The notes under the pieces were generated by a model. It was not told where the DNA came from, ran no database searches, and was given only the letters and a program-made list of their open reading frames with translations. A stretch of 64,000 nt of DNA from Ancylobacter pratisalsi (lineage in GTDB: Bacteria; Pseudomonadota; Alphaproteobacteria; Rhizobiales; Xanthobacteraceae). Where the stretch lies: NCBI RefSeq assembly GCF_010669125.1, contig NZ_CP048630.1, positions 248,001-312,000 of the forward strand. Direction: 5' to 3'. Position numbers and translations under genes: made by a program. This document shows positions 40,907-48,942 of this stretch, piece by piece (position 1 is the stretch's first letter; every line of letters begins with the position of its first letter).

Positions 40907-41986
40907 ATGAGCGACACCGACAAAGGCCTGAGCTACCGCGATGCGGGCGTCGACATTGATGCCGGCAACCGGCTTGTCGACCTGATCAAGCCGCTGGTGA
41001 AGGCGACGCGCCGTCCCGGCGCCGACGCCGAGATCGGCGGCTTCGGCGGCGTGTTCGATCCGAAGGCCGCCGGCTTCAAGGATCCGCTCATCGTCGCCAC
41101 CACGGACGGCGTCGGCACCAAGCTGAAGATCGCCATCGAAACCGGCCGTCACGACACCATCGGCATCGACCTCGTCGCCATGTGCGTGAACGACCTGATC
41201 GTGCAGGGCGCCGAGCCGCTGTTCTTCCTCGACTATTTCGCGACCGGCAAGCTGGCGCCGGATGTCGGTGCGTCCATTGTCGCTGGCATCGCGCGGGCCT
41301 GCGCCGAATCGGGCTGCGCGCTCATCGGCGGCGAGACGGCGGAAATGCCCGGCATGTATGCCGAGGGCGACTACGATCTCGCCGGCTTCTCGGTCGGCGC
41401 CGTCGAGCGCGGCGAGCTGCTGCCCTCCCCCAATGTGCGGGCCGGCGACGTGCTGCTGGGTCTCGCCTCCTCCGGCGTGCACTCCAACGGCTATTCGCTG
41501 GTGCGCCGCGTGGTCGAGCGCTCGGGGCTGGCCTGGGACGCGCCCGCGCCCTTCGCCGCGGGCAAATCGCTGGGCGAGGCCCTGCTCACCCCAACCCGGC
41601 TCTATGTGAAGTCCGCGCTGTCCGCCATCCGCTCCACCGGCAAGGTCAAGGCGCTCGCCCACATCACCGGCGGCGGCCTCACCGAGAACCTGCCGCGCGT
41701 GCTGCCCAAGCACACGATCGGGCGCATCGATCTCGCCGCGCTCAAGGTTCCCCCGGTGTTCCGCTGGCTGGCACAGACCGGCAATGTCGACGGCGAGGAA
41801 ATGCTGCGCGCCTTCAACTGCGGCATCGGCATGGTGGTGGTCTGCGCGCCGGAAGATGCCGAGACGGTTGCCGACGCCTTCGCCGATGGCGGCGAGGAGG
41901 TCGTGCATCTGGGCTGCATCGAGCCGGGCGACGGCAAGGCGCACACGGTCTATGACGGCACGCTCGCGATCAGCGAGCCGTTGTGA
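40907..41986 (+). CDS. purM: Phosphoribosylformylglycinamidine cyclo-ligase
   Basis: PurM (AIR synthetase) closes the imidazole ring in purine synthesis. The 359-residue product has [72 protein letters not shown] and the C-terminal [15 protein letters not shown]. The ATG at 40907 follows a GGGGG and GAG-rich ribosome binding region. The frame is open for 1.4 kb upstream across the transporter gene, but only this part is PurM. purN follows after 25 bases as an operon partner. Confidence 0.97.
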   Translation: MSDTDKGLSYRDAGVDIDAGNRLVDLIKPLVKATRRPGADAEIGGFGGVFDPKAAGFKDPLIVATTDGVGTKLKIAIETGRHDTIGIDLVAMCVNDLIVQGAEPLFFLDYFATGKLAPDVGASIVAGIARACAESGCALIGGETAEMPGMYAEGDYDLAGFSVGAVERGELLPSPNVRAGDVLLGLASSGVHSNGYSLVRRVVERSGLAWDAPAPFAAGKSLGEALLTPTRLYVKSALSAIRSTGKVKALAHITGGGLTENLPRVLPKHTIGRIDLAALKVPPVFRWLAQTGNVDGEEMLRAFNCGIGMVVVCAPEDAETVADAFADGGEEVVHLGCIEPGDGKAHTVYDGTLAISEPL

Positions 41987-42011
41987 GCGGGAAACGGCCA
42001 GGAGAACACCG

Positions 42012-42665
42012 ATGAGCAAGCCCCGCGTGGCCGTGCTGATCTCCGGGCGCGGCTCGAACATGATGTCGCTGATCGAGGCGGCCGCCGCGCCAGACTTCCC
42101 GGCCGAGATCGCCTGCGTCATCTCCAACCGGCCCGAGGCCCACGGGTTGGCGCGCGCGCAGGCCGCGAACATTCCCGTGCGCGCCATAGACCACAAGGCC
42201 TTCGCCGACCGCCCCAGCTTCGATGCCGCGCTCGATGCCGCGCTCGCCGAGGAACAGATCGACTTCGTCTGCCTCGCCGGCTTCATGCGGCTGCTGACGC
42301 GGGCGTTCACCGAGAAGTGGGCCGGCCGGATGATCAACATCCACCCGGCCCTGCTGCCGAGCTTCAAGGGACTGCACACCCATGAGCGGGCGCTGAGCGA
42401 AGGCGTGCTCATCCACGGCTGCACGGTGCATTTCGTCACCGCCGAGATGGATGTGGGCCCCATCATCATGCAGGCCGCCGTGCCGGTGCTGGAAGGCGAC
42501 ACGCCCGGCACGCTCGGCGCGCGCGTGCTGGCGCAGGAGCACGTCATCTATCCCGCCGCGCTGCGCCTTGTCTGCGACGGCCGCGCCCGGCTGGAGGGCA
42601 ATCGCGTCGGTCTCGACGCGTTCGAGATCGCCCCGCCTGCGCTGGTGGTGCCGCCCGTCGGCTGA
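42012..42665 (+). CDS. purN: Phosphoribosylglycinamide formyltransferase (10-formyl-THF dependent)
   Basis: PurN transfers a formyl group to GAR in purine synthesis. The 217-residue product shows the GAR-binding VLISGRGSNMMSL, the folate-binding FMRLLTRAF, the catalytic NIHPALLPSFKGLHTHERAL (Asn and His) and the DVGPII aspartate. GGAGAA at the usual distance precedes the ATG at 42012. It is convergent with the transglutaminase-like gene, 18 bases away. Confidence 0.97.
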   Translation: MSKPRVAVLISGRGSNMMSLIEAAAAPDFPAEIACVISNRPEAHGLARAQAANIPVRAIDHKAFADRPSFDAALDAALAEEQIDFVCLAGFMRLLTRAFTEKWAGRMINIHPALLPSFKGLHTHERALSEGVLIHGCTVHFVTAEMDVGPIIMQAAVPVLEGDTPGTLGARVLAQEHVIYPAALRLVCDGRARLEGNRVGLDAFEIAPPALVVPPVG

Positions 42666-42683
42666 GGCGCCGGCCGCCGGCCC

Positions 42684-43520
42684 TCAGGCAATGCCCACGG
42701 CGCGAACCGTCGGTTCGGTGTCGGGCACCGCCCCGTCCTCGGCCACGGGCTCGATCGACACCGACATCGCGGTCATCTGCGCGTCGCCATGGATGGTGGC
42801 GAACGCCGCATCCGCCGCGTCGCGCCCGACGCCGATGCGCACCAGTCCCTGGATCGCGGCCTTGCGGGTGGGATCGAAGATGTACCAGGCCCCATCGAGA
42901 TAGCACTCGAAGACGGCATGGAAGTCCGGTGGGTCGAGCTGCCACGCATAGGCGCTGGCAAAGCGCGCCGGTATCCCCAGCGCGCGGCAGAAGGCTATGC
43001 CCAGATGCGCGAAGTCGCGGCACACGCCGGCCCGCTGCACCATGGTGTCGTAGGCCGATGTCTGGGAATCCGAGGTCCCGCTCTGGTAGTCGACCTGCTC
43101 ATAGATCCAGTTGCAGATCGCGGTCACGCGCGGGTGGCCGGGCAGCAGGCCGCCGAACTGGCGTTGGGCAAAGCGCCCCAGCATGTCGGACTGGCAGTAG
43201 CGGCTGGGATTGAGGAACGGCATCACCTCCAGCGGCATCTGGGCGATCGGCGTCTCCGCCACCTGCGCCGGGTCCGCGTCGTGCATGTCGAGTTCGACGG
43301 TCGCCGTATACGCGACCTCGAAGGTTCCGGGCTCGACCACGGCGCGCACCAGCCGCGTCCCGCCGTCAAGAACGTAGCGGTCAAGCGCGACGCCGGGGCT
43401 GAGGTCGAGTTGTTCGGTGAGTATCTTCTGGTTGCGAAGCGCCGCGGCTTCCACGTTCAAGACGAACACGGTCTGCGCGCGCACCTCATAGGACAGGCGG
43501 GAGGAAACGGAGAATTGCAT
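42684..43520 (-). CDS. Transglutaminase-like cysteine protease family protein (278 aa)
   Basis: The product has the N-terminal beta-sandwich (about residues 1-120) and C-terminal transglutaminase-like core of bacterial proteins such as YfiS- and SCO-type transglutaminase-like domains. The catalytic triad is visible as the Cys in RAGVCRDFAHLGIAF, the His in DFHAVFECYLDG and the Asp in YIFDPTRKA. No signal peptide is seen, so it is probably cytosolic. Activity (peptidase or amide exchange) cannot be predicted. Start at 43520 is supported by similarity rather than by a ribosome binding site. It lies 162 bases downstream of the molybdoenzyme gene on the same strand. Confidence 0.87.
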   Translation of the reverse strand: MQFSVSSRLSYEVRAQTVFVLNVEAAALRNQKILTEQLDLSPGVALDRYVLDGGTRLVRAVVEPGTFEVAYTATVELDMHDADPAQVAETPIAQMPLEVMPFLNPSRYCQSDMLGRFAQRQFGGLLPGHPRVTAICNWIYEQVDYQSGTSDSQTSAYDTMVQRAGVCRDFAHLGIAFCRALGIPARFASAYAWQLDPPDFHAVFECYLDGAWYIFDPTRKAAIQGLVRIGVGRDAADAAFATIHGDAQMTAMSVSIEPVAEDGAVPDTEPTVRAVGIA

Positions 43521-43682
43521 CGGATGGGCCCGGGCGAAGAGGGAGCGAGGCACGCGTAACGCGGCGCGGTGTCCCCTATGACGTCCCAACCGCGCCAATG
43601 TTCCACACTGCCGCACCTTTCGGCCGCACCGCTGGCCGTCGCGGTGCCGCCCCCCCCGCTCCGTCCCCCTGCGTGGTGCCCG

Positions 43683-45827
43683 TCAGATCCGCGCGAGGCG
43701 CACCCGATTGTCGTGCAGGGCCGCGCCGCCGAAGGGCGCGACCGGATCGGAGGCGGTCAGGGAATTGATTCCCCGCCCGCCCTCATGGCTCCGGTTCGGC
43801 CAGATCGACTCTGCCACCACAACCCCGCGCCGCAAGCCGTCGAACAGCCGCGCATGAAGGCGGGTGCTGCCGCGCGGGCTCGTCACCTCGACAAGGTCGC
43901 CCGTCGCCAGCCCGACCGCTTCCGCGTCGTCGGGATGGATCATCAGCTCGGGCCGCTTCTCGCGCGCCAGCGAGCCCGGCGTTTCGGTGAAGCTGGAATT
44001 GAGGAAGGACCGCGCCGGCGCGGTGACGAGGCGGAACGGGAATTCCTCATTCGCCTCCTCGATCACGGCCCAGTGGTCCGGCCATTCCGGTAGGCTTTCA
44101 TGCGGGCCGAACTTGCCCGGCGCCTTGAACGGCACCGTGTCCCACTGCGGGCGCAGCCGGAAGCGGCCATCGGCCCAACCAAAGCCCTTCAGATAGTGCG
44201 CCGTCTCAAAATCGGGCTGCACGTCGATGAAGCGCTTCTCCTCCAGCTCCTCCACCGTGCCGTGCCCGGAATGGTGTAGCGTCCAGTCCACCAGCTCGCG
44301 CGGGCTCATGGCGAAGCCGGGGTGGCGCGCGCCCAGCCGTTCGGCCAATGCGCCGATCACCTCGTGATTGGAGCGGCACTCGCCCGGCGGCTCGACCAGC
44401 TTGGGGCCAAACAGCACATACTGGTTGCCGCCGCCCTGGTAGACGTCGTCGTGCTCGGTGAACATCGTCGCCGGCAGCACAATGTCCGCCATCCGGGCGG
44501 TCTCGGTCATGAACTGCTCATGGACCGCGACGAACAGGTCCTCGCGGGCGAAACCGCGCAGCACCCGCTGCTGGTCCGGCGCGATGGAGACCGGGTTGGT
44601 GTTCTGAATCAGCATCGCCGTCACCGGCGGACCGCCGACCAGGGCCTCCGGCACGCCATCGAGGATCTCGCCGATGCGCGACTGGTCGAGCTGACGCGCC
44701 TGACGCGCCACACGCGCCTCATCGTCCGCCTCACCGGCCTGACCAGCCAGCAGGTCGAGCCCCTCGATCATGGTCTTGTTCCAGCCGAAGATCGCCCCGT
44801 TGGTGTGGAACGCCCCGCCCCCCTCATGGCGCCAGCTTCCCGCCACGGTCGCGATGCAGGTGACGGCGTGCATGTTCACCGCGCCGTTGCGCGAGCGGGT
44901 GAAGCCGTAGCCCGCGCGGATGAAGGTTTTCGGCGTGGTTCCGATCAGCCGCGCCAGGGCTTCGATCTCCGCGGCCGGCAGGCCCGTAATGGCCTGCGCC
45001 CATAGCGGCGTCCGGTCTTGAAGATGGGCTTCAAAGCCGGCTGAATCATCAGAAAATTCAGCCAGATAGGCGCGATCGGCAAGGTCGTCGCGAAACAGCA
45101 CATGCATGATCGCGCAGGCCAGCGCCCCATCGGTGCCGGGCCGGATGAGCACCGGCACGTCGGCCTGTTCCATGGTCGGCGAACGGTAGACGTCCACGAC
45201 CACGATCCTGGCCCCGCGCTCCTTCCGCGCGCGGATGGCGTGGGTCATCACGTTGACCTGTGTCGCGACCGGGTTGGTGCCCCAGATCACGACAAGGTCG
45301 GACTTGGCCATTTCGCGCGGGTCCGGGCCCGCCAGCCGCCCGGTGCCGGCGAGGAACCCGCTCCATGCCGGATTGACGCAGATGCTTGAAAAGAAACGCG
45401 AATATCCCATCGCATGGGTCAGCCGGTTGATGCCGTCGCGCATCACCAGCCCCATCGTGCCGGCATAGTAGTAAGGCCAGACGGTTTCCGAACCCAGGCG
45501 CTCCGCGGCCGCGCGGAAACGATCCGCGATCTCGTCGAGCGCCTCGTCCCAGGAAATCGGCGCAAACCGCCCCTCACCCTTGGCACCCACGCGCCGCAGC
45601 GGCTGGGTCAGGCGATCGGGGTGATTGGCCCGCTCGGCGTAACGCGCGACCTTCGCGCAGATGACGCCGGCGGTGTAGCTGTTCTCGCGCGACCCCCGCA
45701 CCCGGCCGATACGTCCGCCGGAGATGTCGATCTCCAGGGCGCAGGTGGATGGGCAGTCATGCGGGCAGGCGGAAAAGCCGGTTTTCGCCGTACCCGCCTC
45801 TGATACCGAAGATATATGCTGATTCAT
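43683..45827 (-). CDS. Molybdopterin (bis-MGD) oxidoreductase family protein, [4Fe-4S]-containing
   Basis: This 714-residue protein belongs to the DMSO reductase superfamily. At the N-terminus a cubane cluster motif CPHDCPSTC with a later cysteine in GVICAKVARYAERANHPDRL binds [4Fe-4S]. The molybdopterin domains follow with SWDEALDEIADRF, INRLTHAMGYSRFFSSICV, DLVVIWGTNPVATQ, FIRAGYGFTRSRNGA and the C-terminal dinucleotide-binding domain RLVTAPARSFLNSSFTET. No twin-arginine signal is present, so it is likely cytoplasmic. The substrate is unknown; related proteins are annotated as formate-dehydrogenase- or nitrate-reductase-like. The ATG at 45827 has GGAG eight bases upstream, but that element is inside a perfect hairpin; a GTG at 45866 is the alternative. 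No partner subunit or chaperone gene is adjacent. Confidence 0.88.
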   Translation of the reverse strand: MNQHISSVSEAGTAKTGFSACPHDCPSTCALEIDISGGRIGRVRGSRENSYTAGVICAKVARYAERANHPDRLTQPLRRVGAKGEGRFAPISWDEALDEIADRFRAAAERLGSETVWPYYYAGTMGLVMRDGINRLTHAMGYSRFFSSICVNPAWSGFLAGTGRLAGPDPREMAKSDLVVIWGTNPVATQVNVMTHAIRARKERGARIVVVDVYRSPTMEQADVPVLIRPGTDGALACAIMHVLFRDDLADRAYLAEFSDDSAGFEAHLQDRTPLWAQAITGLPAAEIEALARLIGTTPKTFIRAGYGFTRSRNGAVNMHAVTCIATVAGSWRHEGGGAFHTNGAIFGWNKTMIEGLDLLAGQAGEADDEARVARQARQLDQSRIGEILDGVPEALVGGPPVTAMLIQNTNPVSIAPDQQRVLRGFAREDLFVAVHEQFMTETARMADIVLPATMFTEHDDVYQGGGNQYVLFGPKLVEPPGECRSNHEVIGALAERLGARHPGFAMSPRELVDWTLHHSGHGTVEELEEKRFIDVQPDFETAHYLKGFGWADGRFRLRPQWDTVPFKAPGKFGPHESLPEWPDHWAVIEEANEEFPFRLVTAPARSFLNSSFTETPGSLAREKRPELMIHPDDAEAVGLATGDLVEVTSPRGSTRLHARLFDGLRRGVVVAESIWPNRSHEGGRGINSLTASDPVAPFGGAALHDNRVRLARI

Positions 45828-45830
45828 GAA

Positions 45831-45863
45831 GGGCGCTCCGCCATCAAGGATAGCGGAGCGCCC
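45831..45863 (-). promoter_or_regulatory. Hairpin occluding the ribosome binding site of the molybdoenzyme gene
   Basis: On the minus strand GGGCGCTCCGC and GCGGAGCGCCC pair perfectly over 11 bp around an 11-base loop, ending three bases before the ATG. The only Shine-Dalgarno candidate (GGAG) is in the 3' arm. It could also act as the 3' end of the upstream TerC transcript, although no T-run follows. Confidence 0.6.
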
Positions 45864-45893
45864 CACACTTGAACATCACCCGGTGTCGCGGTC

Positions 45894-46643
45894 TCAGTGC
45901 GAACCGGCTGTCGTGGCGGAGCGACGATTCTTCACCAGCAGGCCGAAGCTGATCACAAAGATCGCACCGAAGACGGATGCCACATAGTGCGGCAGCGCCG
46001 CGGCCTTCAGGCCAACCGGATCTTCCGGATCCAGCACGACGTCGACCAGTCCGGCCGAATAGCCCTGCATGAACTCCAGAACCACCTTGTCGCCGACAAG
46101 CATCTCACCCGCGATCCATCCCAGCAGCGCCGCCCCGAACCAGATCAGGATCGGGAATCGCGCGATCAGCTTGAGGATGATCTGCGAGCCGAAGACGATC
46201 AGCGGGATGGTCAGCAGCAGACCGAAGATGAACAGTTCGGCATGCCCGCGCGCCGCCGCGGCGATCGCGACGACATTGTCGAGGCTCATCACCGCGTCGG
46301 CGATGGCGATCGTGCGCACCGCTTTCCAGAGGCTGTCAGAACCCTCGACGTGGTGCTCGCCACCCTCGCCCTCGGTCACCAGCTTGATGGCGATCCAGAA
46401 CAGGAGGACCGCGCCCAACACCTTGAGGAACGGCACGCCGAGCAGGAAGGAAACGGCGAGAGCGAACAGAATGCGCAGGCCGACCGCGGCGCCGGCGCCG
46501 AGCAGAATGCCCCACTTGCGCTGCTTTTCAGGAAGCGAACGGCAGGCGAGCGCGATGACGACAGCGTTGTCGCCGGACAGCAGAAGATCGATCCAGATGA
46601 TCTGGAGGAGAGCTACCCAGAACACGGGGCTTGTAAAATCCAT
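45894..46643 (-). CDS. TerC family integral membrane protein (249 aa), copy A
   Basis: TerC/YjbE/YkoY proteins are polytopic inner-membrane proteins, several of which export Mn2+ or help load metals onto exported proteins. This copy has seven hydrophobic segments with the conserved acidic motifs in the membrane: LLSGDNAVVIALACRSLP in the first half and AVMSLDNVVAIAAAARGH in the second, each with the Asp-Asn pair that is thought to bind metal. A C-terminal helix (YVASVFGAIFVISFGLLV) ends in a basic tail. AGAGAGGAA precedes the ATG at the right distance. It follows copy B after 176 bases that contain a terminator-like stem and switch-like hairpins. Confidence 0.92.
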   Translation of the reverse strand: MDFTSPVFWVALLQIIWIDLLLSGDNAVVIALACRSLPEKQRKWGILLGAGAAVGLRILFALAVSFLLGVPFLKVLGAVLLFWIAIKLVTEGEGGEHHVEGSDSLWKAVRTIAIADAVMSLDNVVAIAAAARGHAELFIFGLLLTIPLIVFGSQIILKLIARFPILIWFGAALLGWIAGEMLVGDKVVLEFMQGYSAGLVDVVLDPEDPVGLKAAALPHYVASVFGAIFVISFGLLVKNRRSATTAGSH

Positions 46644-46680
46644 CGGTTCCTCTCTGGTCGGTGAAACAGTATTTGGCTGC

Positions 46681-46748
46681 CTCCGAACCCCTCACCTGTC
46701 TTCGGAGTCTCTCTGGCATACGTTATTATTTGTGCCAGTCTCGACTCC
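46681..46748 (-). promoter_or_regulatory. Two mutually exclusive hairpins in the leader of TerC copy A
   Basis: On the minus strand an upstream hairpin has an outer stem GGAGTC/GACTCC (46743-46748 with 46704-46709) and an inner stem TGGCA/TGCCA (46733-46737 with 46714-46718). A downstream hairpin CTCCGAA/TTCGGAG (46701-46707 with 46681-46687) uses the same CTCC. They cannot form together, which is the basic design of attenuators and riboswitches. Confidence 0.55.
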
Positions 46749-46758
46749 TCTTACGGAA

Positions 46759-46790
46759 AGCGCCCGCGACTTCTACAAATCGCGGGCGCT
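46759..46790 (-). terminator. Terminator-like stem after TerC copy B
   Basis: AGCGCCCGCGA and TCGCGGGCGCT form a perfect 11-bp stem with a 10-base loop, 30 bases after the copy B stop. On the minus strand it is followed by TTCCGTAAG, a weak tract, so termination may be partial or conditional. Confidence 0.6.
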
Positions 46791-46819
46791 CCGGCAAGGG
46801 AATTGGCGAGCTTAGTTCA

Positions 46820-47524
46820 TCAGGCGTGCGGGCCGGCCGCGTGGGTGGACCCACGAAGGCGCGTCAGTGCCCAGCCGGTGCCCACCACCAGCACCGCGCC
46901 GACGGCCGCGGCGACATACTCGAAGTGATGCACGGTGGCCTCGCCGAAATACTCGATCACCTTGATGTCGGAGACGAACATCTCGCCAGCAACCCAGCCA
47001 AGCAGCGCGGCACCCGCCCAGACAAGGAACGGAAATCGGCTGAGCAGCCCCATGATCAGCGCCGCTCCGGCGATGATCATGGGAATGGAAATCACAAGGC
47101 CGATGATGATCAGCGTCCAGTTGCCATCGGCGACGGCGGCAATGGCGACGACATTGTCGAGGCTCATCACAAGGTCGGCCACCGCGATGGTGCCGACCGC
47201 GCGCCAGAGGCTGTCATGGGCGGTAACGCCGCCCTCCTCGCCCTCGGCTTCCGGCATCACCAGATCCACGGCGATATAGAGCAGGGCCAGTGCACCGACG
47301 ACGCGCAGCCAAGGCAGGCCAAGCAGAACGGCGATGATCGCCGTGAAGACGATACGCATGCCAACCGCAACGCCCGCGCCAAGGATCATGCCGGTGCGGC
47401 GCATCTTGTCGGGCAGCGAACGACAGGCCATTGCGATGACCACGGCGTTATCGCCGGAAAGCAGCACGTTGATCCAGATGATCTTCAGCAGCGCAAGCCA
47501 GAAAAGCGGCTCAAGATAGCTCAT
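46820..47524 (-). CDS. TerC family integral membrane protein (234 aa), copy B
   Basis: This is a second TerC-family protein with the same topology and paired acidic motifs (LLSGDNAVVIAMACRSLP and LVMSLDNVVAIAAVADGN). It is clearly paralogous to copy A but diverged in the loops and the C-terminus (VGTGWALTRLRGSTHAAG). AAGGTGAGG lies about nine bases before the ATG. That element can pair with a sequence about 60 bases upstream, so translation may be controlled. A leader of about 200 bases follows an AT-rich patch at 47730-47745. Metal specificity cannot be read from the sequence; Mn2+ is the best-supported substrate in the family. Confidence 0.92.
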   Translation of the reverse strand: MSYLEPLFWLALLKIIWINVLLSGDNAVVIAMACRSLPDKMRRTGMILGAGVAVGMRIVFTAIIAVLLGLPWLRVVGALALLYIAVDLVMPEAEGEEGGVTAHDSLWRAVGTIAVADLVMSLDNVVAIAAVADGNWTLIIIGLVISIPMIIAGAALIMGLLSRFPFLVWAGAALLGWVAGEMFVSDIKVIEYFGEATVHHFEYVAAAVGAVLVVGTGWALTRLRGSTHAAGPHA

Positions 47525-47815
47525 GAGTGTGTTCCCTCACCTTGCCGTCCGTCTCGAGACGAGAATCGAACGCGGTTCTTTGGCGTTGGCGCGCCATGCA
47601 AAGGTGAGGCAAGAGGAGGTGACTCCGGCGGGTCCACTCCCGGGCGCTCTTTGGCGCGCCATACACGGCATCCCCGCTGCGGGCCACTTCTCCATGGCCG
47701 GACCCCCGCAGCGCCCATGGGAGGAACATACATAATAATCTATGCGGTGGCCACGCCTTTAGTCGCAACTTTGTGATTCAATGATGCTGCAACCGCTCAG
47801 ATCTACGCTGCCGCG
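47525..47815 (-). promoter_or_regulatory. Leader of TerC copy B with anti-Shine-Dalgarno pairing and repeats
   Basis: On the minus strand CCTCACCTTTGC (about 47598-47609) is complementary, with one bulge, to the GCAAGGTGAGG of the ribosome binding site (about 47535-47546). TTGGCGCGCCAT occurs at 47586-47597 and again at 47651-47662. The position, length and gene family fit a manganese (yybP-ykoY type) riboswitch, but I could not match the conserved core by eye. Confidence 0.45.
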
Positions 47816-47853
47816 CAAAAGAAAACGCCCCCGCCGGCGACCGGCAGGGGCGT
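47816..47853 (-). terminator. Intrinsic terminator of ndk
   Basis: On the minus strand ACGCCCC...GGGGCGT encloses a CCGGC/GCCGG-containing loop region and is followed by TTTCTTTT. It starts 36 bases after the ndk stop. Confidence 0.88.
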
Positions 47854-47888
47854 GAACTCAACGGAATGTGCCGCGAAGACTATTCGCG

Positions 47889-48311
47889 TCAGCCAACGAT
47901 TTCGTTGCCCGCGAAGAACTGCGCGATCTCGATCGCGGCGTTCTCCTGGCTGTCCGAACCGTGGGCCGAATTTTCGCCGACCGAGAGCGCGAAGTCCTTG
48001 CGAATGGTGCCTTCCGCGGCGTTGGCCGGGTTGGTGGCGCCCATCACGTCGCGATACTTGGCGACAGCGTTCTCGCCTTCGAGAACCTGCACCACGATCG
48101 GCTCGGAGATCATGAAGTCGACCAGTTCGCCGAAGAACGGGCGCTCCTTATGGACGCCATAGAAGGTCTCTGCCTGAGCGCGGGTGAGAAGCATGCGCTT
48201 CTGCGCGACGATGCGCAGGCCAGCCTTCTCAATGTAGCTGTTGATGGCGCCAGTCAGGTTACGCCGGGTAGCGTCCGGCTTGATGATCGAAAAAGTGCGC
48301 TCAAGCGCCAT
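47889..48311 (-). CDS. ndk: Nucleoside diphosphate kinase
   Basis: Ndk transfers the terminal phosphate of ATP to other nucleoside diphosphates through a phosphohistidine. The 140-residue product starts [18 protein letters not shown] and has [47 protein letters not shown] and the active-site H117 in [16 protein letters not shown] precedes the ATG. A good sigma-70-type promoter lies about 40 bases upstream and a terminator follows, so it is a single-gene unit. Confidence 0.97.
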   Translation of the reverse strand: MALERTFSIIKPDATRRNLTGAINSYIEKAGLRIVAQKRMLLTRAQAETFYGVHKERPFFGELVDFMISEPIVVQVLEGENAVAKYRDVMGATNPANAAEGTIRKDFALSVGENSAHGSDSQENAAIEIAQFFAGNEIVG

Positions 48312-48355
48312 AACGTTCGTTCCTTGAAGCCATTGGGTTGTTGGTTTCGCAGCGG

Positions 48356-48384
48356 CTTATAGCGGCGCCCTCCGATCACGACAA
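48356..48384 (-). promoter_or_regulatory. Candidate ndk promoter
   Basis: On the minus strand TTGTCG (48379-48384) and TATAAG (48356-48361) are separated by exactly 17 bases, giving a 5' UTR of about 38 bases before the ndk ATG. Confidence 0.6.
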
Positions 48385-48533
48385 GACGAGCTTCGCTTGC
48401 CGAAAGGACCGGCTCGCCGTGAACCGCCGCGATGGCGTGCACGTAGGTAAGACGCCGACCGCGCAAATTCTAAAGTGGAGTGCGAGGCGGTCGATGGTCA
48501 TGCCGTCGGCATCACAGCGAACCGGATCGTCCG

Positions 48534-48746
48534 ATGAACAGCTTCTCTCCGATTGTCGTTGCCGCAGCGCTGGCTTTGGCTGGCCTACTCGCCGTGCCCT
48601 ATGTCACCGCCGCCGACGCCATCGATCGAACCGGGGCGCCCGCCAATGCTCGGCAAGGCTACCGGAGCTGCTTCATGCAGAAGCGCGCCGTGTTTGTTGG
48701 GTCGCCGCGCATGGAGAGCATACCGCACTGTGTATACCAGAGATGA
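48534..48746 (+). CDS. Small putative secreted protein (70 aa)
   Basis: I recognise no family. The product has a clear signal peptide (MNSFSPIVVAAALALAGLL, predicted cut near TAA) and a short mature part of about 45 residues with two cysteines (YRSCFMQ and PHCVYQR) that could form one disulfide. There is no strong Shine-Dalgarno sequence, only GGATCG before the ATG. The combination of signal peptide and paired cysteines makes it more likely real than the other short frames here, but it could be spurious. Confidence 0.5.
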   Translation: MNSFSPIVVAAALALAGLLAVPYVTAADAIDRTGAPANARQGYRSCFMQKRAVFVGSPRMESIPHCVYQR

Positions 48747-48942
48747 GGGGTATCACGACTTCATGATTGGCCCTTGGAACTTTTCCGGGACTACGCACGT
48801 TAAGTCCACGTTAACGAACGCGCAGGTCAGCCACGGATGAAGGTGAGCGTTTTGTCGAGTTCCCTTAAGCCAACCGCATCGTGCGGGGGGATGGGTCGAA
48901 GCGTGCCCTTGGTCATCCAGGGTGGAGTGACGTCGTAGAAGT

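Noticed and set aside
43650..43657. Run of eight C between the transglutaminase-like and molybdoenzyme genes, as a phase-variation tract
   Set aside because: It lies in a non-coding gap and not at a promoter spacer that I can recognise; runs of this length occur by chance in such GC-rich DNA.
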